Below are positions 23,070-35,700 of a stretch of 64,000 nt of DNA, piece after piece. Location of the stretch: assembly GCA_964019415.1 (NCBI GenBank), contig OZ025868.1, positions 9,609,143-9,673,142 on the forward strand, read 5' to 3'. The position numbers and the translations under genes are program-made. The DNA is from Ianthella basta. Taxonomy: Eukaryota > Porifera > Demospongiae > Verongiida > Ianthellidae. Under the pieces are notes generated by a model, which was not told where the DNA came from, did no database searches, and saw only the letters and a program-made list of their open reading frames with translations. The number at the start of each line of letters is the position of its first letter. Positions within the stretch are counted from its first letter, which is position 1.

Positions 23070-23170
23070 GATTGTCAAGTGACTCTACTAGCAAGATGAT
23101 TACCCCAGCAGTCCATTGCATTCCTGCCACAGCTCTCTCATGAAACAATCAGTTCCTCATGATGTCATAT
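23070..23170 (+). pseudogene. FBXO3 relic 2: degenerate 5' end
   Basis: The stretch CAGCAGTCCATTGCATTCC then CCACAGCTCTCTCATGAAAC then CAATCAGTTCCT follows the order of the FBXO3 start region, with substitutions, small indels and no usable frame. The ATG is replaced by ATGATTACC. It is a third, older copy of the same 5' end. Confidence 0.7.
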
Positions 23171-24481
23171 TTTGCTATGGTGGCCGTGTCCGTATATTAT
23201 GAATGATCCAGCTTTGTGGCTATTGCAGAGTGCAACATTCCTGCAAAGTTAATTAGAATTTGGTTCTGACTCTTTGTATATGTCTAAATTTGTTTTGCTA
23301 CTTTGCTACAGGCTTGTTGCGTATAAAATTATTGTGTGCATGTGGTTTAGTGTAAATTTTGCTATAAGAAAATCAAATACTTAAATGTCCCTGCATACAT
23401 GAGAGCTGAGCAATACCCATAGCCACATGTAGTCTATGCATGTGCCACAATGCATGCTGCATAATTATATAGACAGCCACATTCACTGTCAGGATGTGCC
23501 CTATAATAAGTTTAGAGTAATACACATTACATTGACCAAGTGCAGGTTATAGCCATAATTATTTTAGTATGTAATAAGCACAATGCCATAAACGTAAGTA
23601 GCTAAATGTATATATTTTTATACCGCTGCCTCCATATATAGCCTCCCTGAATTGTGTTATTCATTTTATTTATTTATTTAGATTAGTGCAATATATTGTT
23701 ACTTGTACTGTATACAGTATCATGTATTATTTCTAGACATGTGTGGCTGTGTGTGCACATGCACATGCATGCCTTGCAGCCCAGATGTAGGTACCACTGC
23801 ATGCTATTAGTACAGCAAACTATATAGTGCTCACATGCATGCAATGGGTGTCTGTAGGTATGGTCATTTACTTATATTAACTAATCACACTGACTTCTTG
23901 AGCTGTACAGTCATCATATGGCCATGCACAGGTATGCTGTCCTGAATAGACAGGTTGTTACATACAATGTCACATACACCTGAATACATTGGCACTCAGC
24001 AGACTAAATAATGCAGACCCACTAGCCACCATTCGTTAAGCACAGTGTAGAGCTATGGACAGAAGATGGTCACTGTAGATTAAGCTAAGTCATGTGCTGT
24101 TATATATGGAAGACTACAAACTTGGGACATGTATCCAGAAAGCAGTGGTACAGCCCATGTATTGTGTGCGCCTATTGCACAAGACATCTTATATAGGTTT
24201 GGCGATATTTGCACGACTATATCAGCTAGCTGTGGTGTGTAGTGCAACATCATTGGTAACTAGTCCACAAATTGTTTTAAACTTACTGTACATCATAATG
24301 GACTGTAATTATGAGTAGTTAATTGAGTGTTGCAAAATACCCCACATTGCCACCATCTGTACATGTAGTCGGGCATCTTGTGACCACTCCATGCACACAT
24401 GTATTAGACTCCACCTGATCATGACCCTTCCGTGAGTGGAGGGGTCACGTGGCACCTGACTATATACTGTTCATGTAAGTA

Positions 24482-24484
<3 letters not shown>

Positions 24485-24519
<35 letters not shown>
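24485..24519. repeat. (GAT)n microsatellite
   Basis: About twelve GAT units, intergenic, between FBXO3 and gene B. Confidence 0.95.
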
Positions 24520-24520
<1 letters not shown>

Positions 24521-24961
24521 ATAATCGGAAGCATGCCCAGTGTATTAATATAAAGTGATGTACAGCATGTAGCGTACAGTACATAGTAAACAATGCAAAA
24601 TTTACAGCCGAATGACTCGTGATTATACATGTACATTAAACATTACATGCATACCAATTTTAGCGTTATTAGTTGTATCTATACTGTACATACAATTTTG
24701 TACCAATCAAAGTTTCAAGTGGAGTTGAAACATATAAAGCTCAGCAGAGAGTGTTCAAAGGTAGTTAACACTGTATATTGTGAAGCAGTATTGTAAGCAC
24801 TGCCATTATTGAATAATTATATGACATCTTGTCAGTAAAAAGTGAGATATAAAAAGTCATCCTGAATAATAAGATTATTTCAAAATCTTAAATACAGTGA
24901 ATAGCAGCGTTAACATATAAATTATGCAAGTCCAGCTTGCAGCAGTGTCTTTACATGATCA

Positions 24962-27900
24962 TTAGGCAAATGCCATTCCAACATCCTTAAATGAAGGGCG
25001 CTGTGAAGGGTTGCTTTGTACACATCTCTTGATAAGGGACTGGATGTTATGGGGACAACTGTAAGGAATGTCAGGAGGAGTGCCATTTGTTATTACGACC
25101 TTGACGTTTTGATCCTTGATCTTGTGGTATGGCTCACAGCCCTGGGTGAATAGCTCAACGAGCACCATACCAAACGACCACACGTCTGACTTTGAGGTGT
25201 ACTGTGGATCTGCTGTGTACACTTCTGGTGCAGTCCACCTGGGATTGGACACCATGGCATACTCCTTAGCAGTAAAGGCCTCATTTGCCTTGGTAGTTGT
25301 CACTGCACAGTGAAATCCGCTGAGCTTACAATCAGCATCATTGCTGAGTAGCACGTTGGCAGCTTTGAGCTCACGATGGACAATGTCCTTGTCCTCAAGG
25401 AAGGCCATGGCTGAGGCTATCTGAGATGCAAAGTGCATTAGGTGATGGTTGCTGTAGAGTTCTGCATGTTGGGACACAACCTGTTGCATGTTGTCCTGGT
25501 AGCAAAGCTCAACGATAAGATGAGGTGGGTGCTTCTGCACATAGATCCCAAACATTTTCAGGATATTTTTGTGCCCTCCAGATCTGGACACAAAATTTAG
25601 AATGCTAGCCTCATTGTATAATGCTGCCATGTTTGCCCTCCGTTGGTCCTCATCTGGGGCAACGGTCTTCACAGCCACTGGAGTTGCGTTTGCACCCGTC
25701 GATGTTGCATACTTGCCGATCCACACCACAAATCGCTTTCCCTGGTGCAACTCCTTCTCCATGGAGAATGACTTGCGTGACAGCTCCATCCTCAGGCTGA
25801 TGTAGGGGATAGTCAGGAGTACTGCTAGCCCCATTCTCTGCTTTGTGTACTCTCTAACCAGTTCACTGATGGTGACAAATCTTGGCTCTCCATCTTCGTT
25901 CAGTGAATACATCTGGTCAGCATCGTACAAGATCTGAAACAAGTGTGCCCTCCCAGAGTACTTCACTGAGAGCACATATCCATCGCTCCCTCCCCTTCGC
26001 ACAAGGTAGCTTCCATCTGGAATGTGTTCCTTCTGCATGTGTTCCTCTGCCTCATCCCTGCACATCTGTGAGAACCACCTGTGCATTGGAGAGTAGATGA
26101 ACACAATCATATAATATGGTATATTTATGTGAGTGCATGTGCTCTTTGAATGATCACTGCATTTGGGTTGGAATTGCATCAACTATTAATAAATTCTACA
26201 GTGGTTGATTGTTAAACTGATACTTCAATATCGGTATACAAAATATAGCTGCACAATAAAATGAACAATTTATAGATACATTTGTGAATGCAGCATTACC
26301 ACATTGAAGGGGTCACTGCACTTCTGCAACCTGAATGATAGCTTTAAAATTTCTTCTTCAATGAGCAAAGAATATATGCATGCAATCTTAGAAGACAGTG
26401 CACTTCTGTATCCACGCCTTAGTTTTGTGGGAACAGCTAGTTAGTTTCACCTGTTTTGATCACCTCTGGATGGCTCAACTCCCCAAATAACAGGTGACTA
26501 ATAATTGCCCATTATACCGAATTTGGTTGTGTCAATATATGCAAATCAGCTACTAAGTTGGTGTCATTTACAATTATGGCCACTTACACTTCATCTGTAA
26601 TTGGCTTCAGTGCTTCTAGGTACTTGGAAGCAGGCTGGACATGCAAGCATACACTGGTACTTTCACGGTGAACAGTGCAGCTGTCGTTATCGCTGTCCCA
26701 GGCTCCAGGTGAGATGATGACCTTCTCTCCTTTCTGCAGACTTTTGTAGTCCTTCCTCACCAGAGCATAGGTGAAATGTTCCATTTGGGGTTTGCAGGCA
26801 CCTGAACGCGATACAGCAGTTGCATTAGAGCCACTGGGAGCAGACCCACAAATTCTATGGGAGCCGGCTGGAGCTGGGCCAATGGCTGCACGAGAGCCTG
26901 TTGCTATGGGAATGGAGACTCCTGATACTGCAGGACCACTGGAGGTGAAGGCGGTACACCTTGAGCTACTGGAAGAGGAGCTGGATGATGCCTGAGTGCT
27001 ACTGGGCGTGGTGCTATGGGGTGAGCCACTGGATCTGGATGTAGATTGAGAGCTAGTACTGGTAGGGGAGACCAACGTTCCAACCCAGTGAGTGGAGCCT
27101 TTTCCTGCTGTTGAGTGAGGACTGGGAGAGACTGATGTGGCAGGGTGGAAAGCCCTGTTGGTAGCTTCTGAACCGTCATGAGTGGAATCAGGACTCCTGA
27201 AAGTGCTGTGTGGGGAGTGGACGGACTTTGATTGGAACCGGCGAGGTATGGAGCTTTTGCTCGCTTTCACCTGACCGTTTGCAGGGGGACAGTTGACTGC
27301 AGTGTGGTTGTACTACAGGGTTAAACAAGAATAACATCAGAAAGTCAATCCATGGCATTGTACTTTACATAATTATATGACAAGACTATATGGTAATGCA
27401 AAAGCAATAGGAAGGATGAGTTATTTGAGGTTAGTGATAGAGGCTGTCAACTATGTATGCAATTAGGTTGCATTTGTACCCTTTAAAAGACATAATGCCT
27501 TGCTTTAATTAAGCTAATGCCCATTCACTAGATTATATAGAAGCCCTGTGCAGCACTTACTGGGTTGCCTGTGCCTTCTACCTGTGTGTGTACCCTTGTA
27601 GAGCCGGACAGAGGCTGTAGCTGGCTAGTGATGTCTGGCTGAGAAGGCCATCTCGACTTATTTGCTAGATGCAGATGAGCTAGTGTCAACTGTCCTCTGT
27701 CCTCCTTGCTTCTAGGCTGGGGCTGCGAAGGATTTGCCCCTCTTGCATTTCCCGTTGAGTCCACACTAGCGGCGCTGAGGTGGCAAAGGACCGTTTCTAA
27801 GCTGGTACAGAGATGAGTGAAGCTGGGCCTGGCTTTTGGATCATCCTCGTAGCACTGAGCAAGAATTGGTTGGAATATCTTCTCAAGGTTCGACAGCGGC

Positions 27901-28673
27901 ATGAGGTACTTTTCTCGCCGCTGCAGCTCCCCCAACACCTCGCCTTTCGCGTGTCCTCCTCTGCGAATCTTTGGATTCGGCTCAGGGAACGCATGCAGTA
28001 GAATGTGGAGGATGAGGTCTCCGAAGGAGAACGCGTCCGAAGCGAATGACGAATATGGCTCTGGCCAGGTGGACGATCCAGTGATTGGGAGCGTCTCCGT
28101 ACGTTGAAGTCTGTAGTCATCAGTGGCGTCATTGTCGTCTCTCCCTAGCTTAGTCGCAGTGCCGAACTCGCCCAGTTTGGCCTTCAGAGAGGGGGTGAGA
28201 TAAACGAAAGAGGCATTCAGGTCCCTGAAAATGGTAGCCGGTTTCCGCGAATGAAGGTAGCGAACGGCCAAAGCCACGTCTCGCAGAATACTTGCCTTCG
28301 TAGTCAAGGGCACTGCAGGTTTAGGGGTGGTCTTGAGGTACTGATCAAGGTTGTGCTGCAGCAGTTCCGTCACAATGACGGGATAACCGCCCTTGATGGG
28401 GAAGTGGAGGCCATAGAACTGCAGCACGTTCGGGTGCTTGAGCTCGCTCCAGAGAGTGCACTCGTAGAGGAAGCGATCGGAAAGGTATTCCGTGGCGTCT
28501 TGCGTTCGTAGCCTCTTAATGGCGCAGGGCGCACCCACCCACGTCCCTTCTACCACAGTGCCGAACAGCCCCACGCTAATGTGCCTCTCCGTGATCTCAA
28601 CACCTTCAATCGCCAAGTGCTGCAGGGCGTTGTTGATGAATTTGCAATTGTAACCGCTCCTCGCCGTGGCCAT
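24962..28673 (-). CDS. Gene B: paralogue of gene A (kinase-like, SH3-like, SH2, tyrosine-kinase-like); both kinase domains predicted inactive
   Basis: Three exons: 28673-27561 (donor GTAAGT, phase 0), 27312-26588 (acceptor CTGTAG, donor GT|GTAAGT, phase 2) and 26078-24962. The model gives 984 aa against 976 in gene A. The first kinase-like domain has CAIK Lys53, FRD (149-151) with Phe instead of the catalytic-loop Asn, and EFG for DFG (169-171). Residues 372-540 form a Ser/Thr-rich linker, including a polyserine run. The SH3-like segment follows (ALVRKDYKSLQKGEKV). The SH2 starts at Trp614 with YLVR Arg640 and ends in the [10 protein letters not shown] block shared with gene A. The last domain keeps Lys750, SDVWSFG and WTAPE, but has HRE (847-849) and GFH (867-869). 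The same two losses as in gene A point to an old, retained non-catalytic state. R1 lies upstream on the same strand. Confidence 0.87.
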
Positions 28674-29789
28674 GGGTGCAGTGTTGCACAGTCACTGTAG
28701 TCCGCAGCACCGAGGACACTTTGCACTGTCGAAATATATACTTTGAAGCCTTAATGTACAATGTCATATATGCACGTACTCGTACTTTTATCAGATTCTT
28801 CAGTGTTTGGGTTTCAGGTTTACTGGTCAGGTGACTTATGCGTTTGTGGTTGCTGCGCCCAAGAAGCCATTGGTAATCAAAAGAGTCATCAGACTTCACA
28901 TGAACAGCATAATCTGTCAGTGAACGTATGTAATCACTGCAGCTCTCCACGCGATAATTATACATCTGGCCATGTATAGTTAGATAGAGAGAATCTGTCT
29001 ATAATCATAATAACTTGTAGACTAGGAGGTATGAACATCACGTGACTGCTAGCTAATCATGGATGACTGAAGAAGAGGGCCACCATCAATCACATTCTAC
29101 TGGCACTGGGAAAACTGCACCCCAAGCGCATGCAACATATATTTTTTAGCTATACTGGCCAACAAAAAAGTGTGCAGGAAATTATTAGGAGAGGGCACAG
29201 GGTAAGTCACACGACAAAGGAACCTGTGTGCCCAGTGCCATACCTATAGCTCTTTGTAGGTAGCGTGACATCACTGCAGTAGGCACAAGGATTGTAGTTG
29301 GAATCCCAACTTTCTTATGTCCTGTGTTGGTCTGCCTTGTCTTATAACGCTGCGTACTCAACTCAACAAAGTAGGAAGCTATTGTTATGTCAGTAAGTCA
29401 TAAAGTAGCTAGTGCCCACCATACTGGAGCTCTGCAAGGAATGACGCGTGACATGTACAGTCACTCTTAGTGTACACACATACCATGTCATCTGAAACCA
29501 TAGCTCACTTGCCAAAACAGGTACACTAACAGATAGCAGTAGCATTATTGCTGTGCATTGCATACAGACAGAAAGCATGCATAAAGGTGTGCGTGCAATA
29601 ACAATGAAACTGGGAAAGATTTTGCCTCAATCCTGTTATAGACACATAATAGAATAATTGCTGAAACTGTAAGTATTGCTCACATCGTGCACCAAACTGT
29701 CAAGCATACAAATTATTGACAAAAGTAAATCTCAGTTCAAGAACTCTGCTAAGATAAATGATAACCCTGCTGCCTATTACTGTCAACTG
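28674..29789. other. Intergenic region between R1 (3' end) and gene B (5' end)
   Basis: About 1.1 kb between the stop codon of R1 and the start of gene B, both on the minus strand. It must contain the R1 3' UTR and the gene B promoter. A TCACGTGA octamer lies at 29038-29045. The whole interval is duplicated at 58061-59198. No exon seen. Confidence 0.55.
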
Positions 29790-32700
29790 TCACTTCACTT
29801 GCTCCACAGACTGGTATGCTGGACTGGGCTGCATCTGTACACTGCCTGACTGAACAGTTTCATAGTACACACTCTTCTCTTTAGGAGGTGGAGAAGTGCT
29901 CTTCTTGTTGCAACACCTCCTGGTGCAGAGGAAGGTGATGACACCAGTAGTGATGACGGAGAGCACTAGCAGCAGTGCCAAGGCACTTGTAGTTCCAGCA
30001 AATACACCTACATCAACTGCAATAGAAGATATACTGTAGGGGGTACATACAAATGACTACACATCTATAATTCAGTTCATTTGTTTGTTTGTTTGTTGTT
30101 CGCTTTTGGCGCAAAAACTACGGAACAGAACGCCACCAAGCTCACAGGGATTATAAGGTGGAGCTCCAGAAGTGTCCTCCGTGGGTTGAAATCACCCATC
30201 TTGCAGTTCCTGAAGAGATATCCTTCAATTTCCGGGTTTTCGTTCACCGCTGACGGCCATTGTATTAATTATCGCTTATTAACTTCCGGTTATTGGGCGG
30301 TTTGATTCGCTGTCTTCCAACAATCAAATTTAAAATCGGCCATCGTTATAGCAGCTACCCTCTGTTGCTAACTAGCTGTCGTGCGACTCGCCAAGCAGAA
30401 GCCCGCCAAAGGTGGGTGCCCTGCTAGTGTATCATAACACAATAGAGGTATTGTGCATGTAACGTGGCCAAAATATAAGTTTGATCAAAAACTAAAGTCA
30501 TATGTATTGTAATTATGTCAAGCTGTATTTATTTGTGCTCATTCACTATATATAATGAGACGTACCAGTGTCTGAAGTCACTCCTGGGGATGGTAGTGCT
30601 GCAGTAGAAATGGGTATAAATAGGTAAAGCTGTATGCGCATGCACGCAATTGAGATTGAGCAGACGTGTAGTAGAAACGAGGTTGAAAGCACACAGTGTC
30701 ATATAAATTCCTTATCACTACTATCATTAGGTACAGAAACACACAATGTTAGCAAATTTAGCAAACATTGCAATAATCATCAACGTTTGTAGGCATAACT
30801 GTATATATATGTTACGAGCATACCTCCAACCTGCGCAAACCTCCAACTCTTGACCATGTGACCGTAAAAGGGGTTACATCGTATACAGTCACAGAACCGC
30901 AAACACATATATACAGTCCTTATTGCAGTTGAAGTAACATTTTAAATGCATGGAGCAGAGTTGAAGTTGGAGTGAGTTGAAGTTGGAGTGAGTTGAAGTT
31001 GGAGTGAGTGGAAGCAAAAATGTTCTTGGTATAGATTACAAATGTAACTTCGTTTGGAACAGCCCAGCCCATTCATATTACAAAGACACTAATGAGATAG
31101 CAGCCAGGTAGCGAGTAGTCTGGCATTACCAGACCTTGCCCCTTACTTCATTTTATTGAACAACCCCAACTGGGGTATGATATAGTGTAGAGATAGAGGA
31201 AAGATAGTGATCTGGATTATGCAAAAGTATATAATAGGAGATCTGAATATGGTTGTCATACATGCTTTAATCATTGCTGCAAGGAATGCTGAGCACACTG
31301 GCCTTTCCCTGATGGTTGTGCTTGTGTGCAGACAATTACAAGTAGCTACTGCAAGGAAGCAGTGACTGAAGGTGGCAACATATGGCCTCCACAAATGCGC
31401 AGAGTCTAAAGGAGGTGTTCTGTGAACATACTGAAGTTGCGCCTACAATAACTAGACAGTTGGTCAAGTAGTGGACTTTTCCAGCCTAATATTTCTTATA
31501 CCAATTACAAGTAGGAAAGCACATGAGAGCACACCTGAAAATGTTCTGCTGCAAGTCAGCACACAAGATAGTGACTTAAGGTGGCTCAACTGTTACATAT
31601 ATCACCACTACCACCACACAGTGCAGTTGAAACACCTTTCATTTCTTCACATTAGTAGCTGAAAAGTACCACCAGTGAAGTTGTAGAGGGTGAGGCCCAC
31701 ATATGGACGCAGGTGCAGTTATATGCACTAATTGATGGTAGAAAGTACCACTAACGTAAGATATAGAGGATTAGGATCAGCATGAGAACAAGTTGGAGTA
31801 CACATGGGGTGCATGCACTTGCAAGAACTACAACATAAGTGCAGTAACCATGGGCTATGACCAGGCTATAACAAATTATAATAAATTAAAATTGGAGCAC
31901 AATTAAAACTCACTGATTGACTGAGTTGAAGCTGTAGCTACATTGTTCAAACATCCCCGACTGACACATCCTCCACTGGATGAACTGACTACAGTGATGG
32001 TGTAGTTGGTGTTTGCGGACAGACCAGTGGCTGTTAGTGACATGCAGTCAGTGCAGTTGATTAGGTTAGAGCACAAGGGGGAGTCTTCTGGACACACTCG
32101 TGTACTGTACTGCAACCCAGGAGATGGTCTTGTCCATGTGTAGGTAATGCTGCTACAAGTCCTTGTTTTGACCTGTACAGCTGACACACATTGAGGGACT
32201 GCAAGGGGAGAACAAGTGTAACACACAGTATAGCACCAAATTTGTGATAAACAAACTTGAGATAAGACTGCTTCCTATCATGCAGTATATTCACATCACC
32301 AGTAAAAGAAAGCCAAAACATGTCACACCATATTATCCACATACATATCGTATATGTCCAAAAGAGTCTGAGATGCAATATTATTGTTCAAGTGTTTTGT
32401 CCATAACATGCCAACTGCGTAGCACATCCTATAGATTGATGAAGAGATTTGGACACTTCAAGAAGTGACAATTCACTTGACAAAGAAGTATAAATGACAT
32501 AAGGTGAGTGTACGTGCCATAGTGAAGTTAGCCTGCTTTGTGCTCTCCTGGCAGCAAGATAATCGTTGTTACTTGTGGCATTTAATTGCTCCATAGCGAA
32601 ACTCTCCAGGTTCTCATGCCAGTTTGCTGGGTATCGAAGGAAAGCCAAAGAAGTACAGAACACTTTCCTGTATTGCAAATTCTGTGGCCACATTCGTACT

Positions 32701-35700
32701 TCGCATTTCAAAGCATTTATTAGCAATGTTTTCCACCATTTTTATAGGCCTATGCTACAATATGTCGAAATACAGTGTTAATAAAAGCATTCAAAACTTG
32801 AAGTACAAAAATCAGCAGAATACGCTATACAGGCCAGTGTTCAGCACATCTTTGGCTGTCCTTTAATACCCTGCAAACTGGCAGAATAACCTGGAGAAGT
32901 TCACTATTGGGTGATTAACTACCATGAATAACGTACAGTGAATATCTTGCTGCCAGGAGAGCATAAAGCAGGCTAAGATGACTTCAGCATGATTGCCTTG
33001 TGTCAGTTGTATGCCAGTGCATGTTTAATTTGAGATTGCTTCTGTGTTTGATGAGAGAAAGGCTAGTGCTAAAAATGAATAATGTTCCAATGCAGGCCAT
33101 CCCAATTCCAGTTCCCAGTTGCAATTCGGGAGTTTCAACCTCGAAACAACCGCCGTGAACTGAAGTTAGCTAATGAAGATCTAGGTAATTATAGACAAGA
33201 AACAAGAGCTGCTGGATGCCTTCAAGGCAAATGGTAGCTTACAAAGAAGATACTGTGTTACAGTGGGAGCCATGCAGAAATGGATGACTTTACTTGGCAG
33301 TAGTTCCCGTATGCTCATAGCCTGAACTTTCCAATCAGTGGACCCATGATACGTGAGCAAGTACATACATGAGGAAGCATGGGAGTGTACACTAAAGCTC
33401 AACAATAACTTCAAAGCTTCAATTGGCTGACTAGGTCACTTCAAGAGGAGACACAATATTGGAGTCTCAAAGCTATCAGTTGAGCCAGCAAGTGTGGACT
33501 CCACAACTGTTGATTTTTGGAAGGAAGTTTCTTGATTATATAGCGAGAGATCATGAAGCCTGTGACATTTATAACATGGACAAAACTGGTCTATTTTTCC
33601 GAGCACTACCAGATAATTTGATGAAGGGCTGTGATTGTGTTGGAGGAAGGAAATCAAAGAAAAGGGTTATGTGTTAATGCTGATTTAGGGGTAATCCGAG
33701 GAATCTTTGGTCAAGACTTGTTGCTTCAAGAACCTTGACACTAAAAATTTGCCTGTAAGCTGGACTACTATCCAAATTTAAGGCATGGATGACAAGTAAT
33801 ATCCAAATGGGCTAAAAAGATTAACAAGAATTTAACAAGAAGATAAATGCCAGGAAGAGGCATGCATTGCTGTTGCAATTGCTTGGCAATGCTCAGAGTT
33901 TATCAAATGTGCCCTTGCAATCTCTGCCAACAAATACCACAGTCTTATAGCCATTGGACCTTGGGATCATACAATTATAAGCAACATTATTGTATGCAAC
34001 TCCTTCGTGCTTTCCTAAGCCAAGTTGAAAAAGGTTCTGCAACTTCCATTTCAGAGGAATCAGTGTCCTGGATATTTGCCACTGGATGAGATATGCAGTT
34101 CAAAAGTCAAGCGTCATACCGTTAACAATTGCTTCAAAAATGATGGAGTTCTGCCAGTTAGAGGAAAGCAGTTTGATAGATCTGAGGATCCAATGCCCCT
34201 TAATGAACTGCTGCAAGATTCCGTTGACCAGTTGTAGCTGTAGCACCCACTGACCCTCAAAAACTATACAAATGTGGATTGTGATATTCCATCTATAGAG
34301 ATGCTTAAGGATGGGTGGGAGAATCAGCTGCTGCAGGGCTTTGTTGCTGAAAAGACCCAGACAACCAACCCAGCATCCAATGATTCTGATATTGAGGATG
34401 AAGAAACTATCAAAACACAACAAGAACAATCGTCCATAACCAGCTATGCTGAGGCCATGAAATTTGCAGCAGAGCTTATGTAGGTTGTAATAATGTATTG
34501 ACGGAAGTATGTGAAGTGTGTTCACAAGTGAGTTGATGAGTTACACAAAATGAGTAAGTTACAATAGCTACTAAATATTGATAGCACGGCAGAGACCGGA
34601 GGTAGCAAGTATTTCGAGTTGGGGCGGCAGCCCCACGAGTTTTTTAGCTCGAAATACTTCTTTTGTTCAGAGTACAGCTGTGTTGTTTTTCTATGTGCAT
34701 TTGTAGGGTTTTCACAGTATCAAGTATATGCACACCGAACGCATAATTGCATTCCACTTACCAGCAACATTTACACAGGTAGGGTCACTTCTGGCTATGA
34801 CTCCAGAAGGATAATCTGCTCGGCAAATAAAACAAGTTTGATTCATTACATCCATTCCAGAGGGGTCATTCACAATCAGCAATGCTTGTCCAATCACAGC
34901 AGGATAAGTGAAAGATCGTACTGTTCCCCCTCGAGCAATACTACTACCCAGGGGTGGGGTCACTCCAGTTACCTGCCATGAAATAACGGCTGCAGGGTCT
35001 ACTTCACACATCAGGGTGAATGACAATGGAAGCATCACTGGATCACAATATTCGACAGCTTCAGGCGTTACAGTGAACACTGTATTCAGGGGATACAAAA
35101 CAATGATAATTATGTGCATTAAGTAATCAAGAGCACAAGTAAATACCATTTATAAATTCCAACGAAGTGACGTGCACTTGGAGACTCATGTACAACATGT
35201 ACTGTCCCTGTATGTAAAGTTTGGGCAATGACATTAATGAAACTATACTGACTCTGCATGACACAGAATGACTAGGAAGACTAAGACTACAGAAGAAACA
35301 CAGACATCCACTCACAGAGAGGAATGTGGCTAATACGTAACTATTATAAGAACCTGGAAGAAGTGTCAAAACAGTCAACATTTTTATGTTGGTCTGGCAG
35401 GCTTGGTGGCTCACACTCGCCTAGCAGAGCAAATGTCACTCAACGGTCTTTACTAATTGTCATTGAAACAGGCAGAGTAGAGTTACGGGTCCGGAATCTG
35501 CAGCCTTATTCAGAGACTTACGTAGGTCAATGCCTGATATTCCAGAGCAGGGATTTGCTTTCATATACACAGCTGCAGCTATTTGGTGAAGAAACTTGCA
35601 GGCAGTGCAAAGGGGAAAGCCGCTAGGTAGTCAGTCATGGCAGCCTCCAACTGGTTTAGCTTGACTTTGATATAGCTTGCTTGCCTAAAGTGATACCCAT

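Larger units (their letters stand above)
21787..24961. other. Intergenic region between the FBXO3 and gene B 3' ends
   Basis: FBXO3 (plus) and gene B (minus) converge on this region. Besides FBXO3 relic 2 at about 23070-23170 and a (GAT)n array at 24485-24519, the sequence is AT-rich and I see no exon. A copy of the CCCTTCCG...GGGGTCACGTG motif near 24425 recalls the MITE ends elsewhere but has no clear partner. Confidence 0.5.
28088..34560. repeat. Segmental duplication, copy 1 (gene B 5' part, intergenic region, R1 exons, Tigger-like element)
   Basis: From the kinase exon of gene B through R1 to the Tigger-like remnant, this block matches 57477-63430 in the same order and strand. The match covers intergenic and intronic sequence as well as exons. 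It is broken by later insertions (SINE-like at about 30065-30430 here, LINE at about 60796-61768 in the other copy) and by an internal deletion of the Tigger core in the other copy. The copies differ by scattered substitutions only, so the duplication is fairly recent. Confidence 0.85.
32380..34730 (+). mobile_element. Tigger/pogo-like DNA transposon remnant in R1
   Basis: R2 has continuous intron sequence where R1 carries about 2.3 kb of insert. Plus-strand fragments resemble pogo/Tigger transposases: a CENP-B-type DNA-binding region (NFPISGPMIREQ-like, about 33.2-33.4 kb), a catalytic-core fragment with YNMDKTGLFFRALPDNL (about 33.57-33.68 kb) and a C-terminal part (MLKDGWENQLLQGF, about 34.30-34.48 kb). 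Frames are interrupted repeatedly, so no active enzyme is encoded. A foldback element is nested inside at 32520-32985. The same insertion is present in R4, so it predates the R1/R4 duplication. Confidence 0.75.

Noticed and set aside
26584-27270. Start of a separate gene at the polyserine exon of gene B
   Set aside because: The apparent start codon is GTG in genomic DNA. The exon has a good acceptor at 27312 and a phase that fits gene B exon 1.
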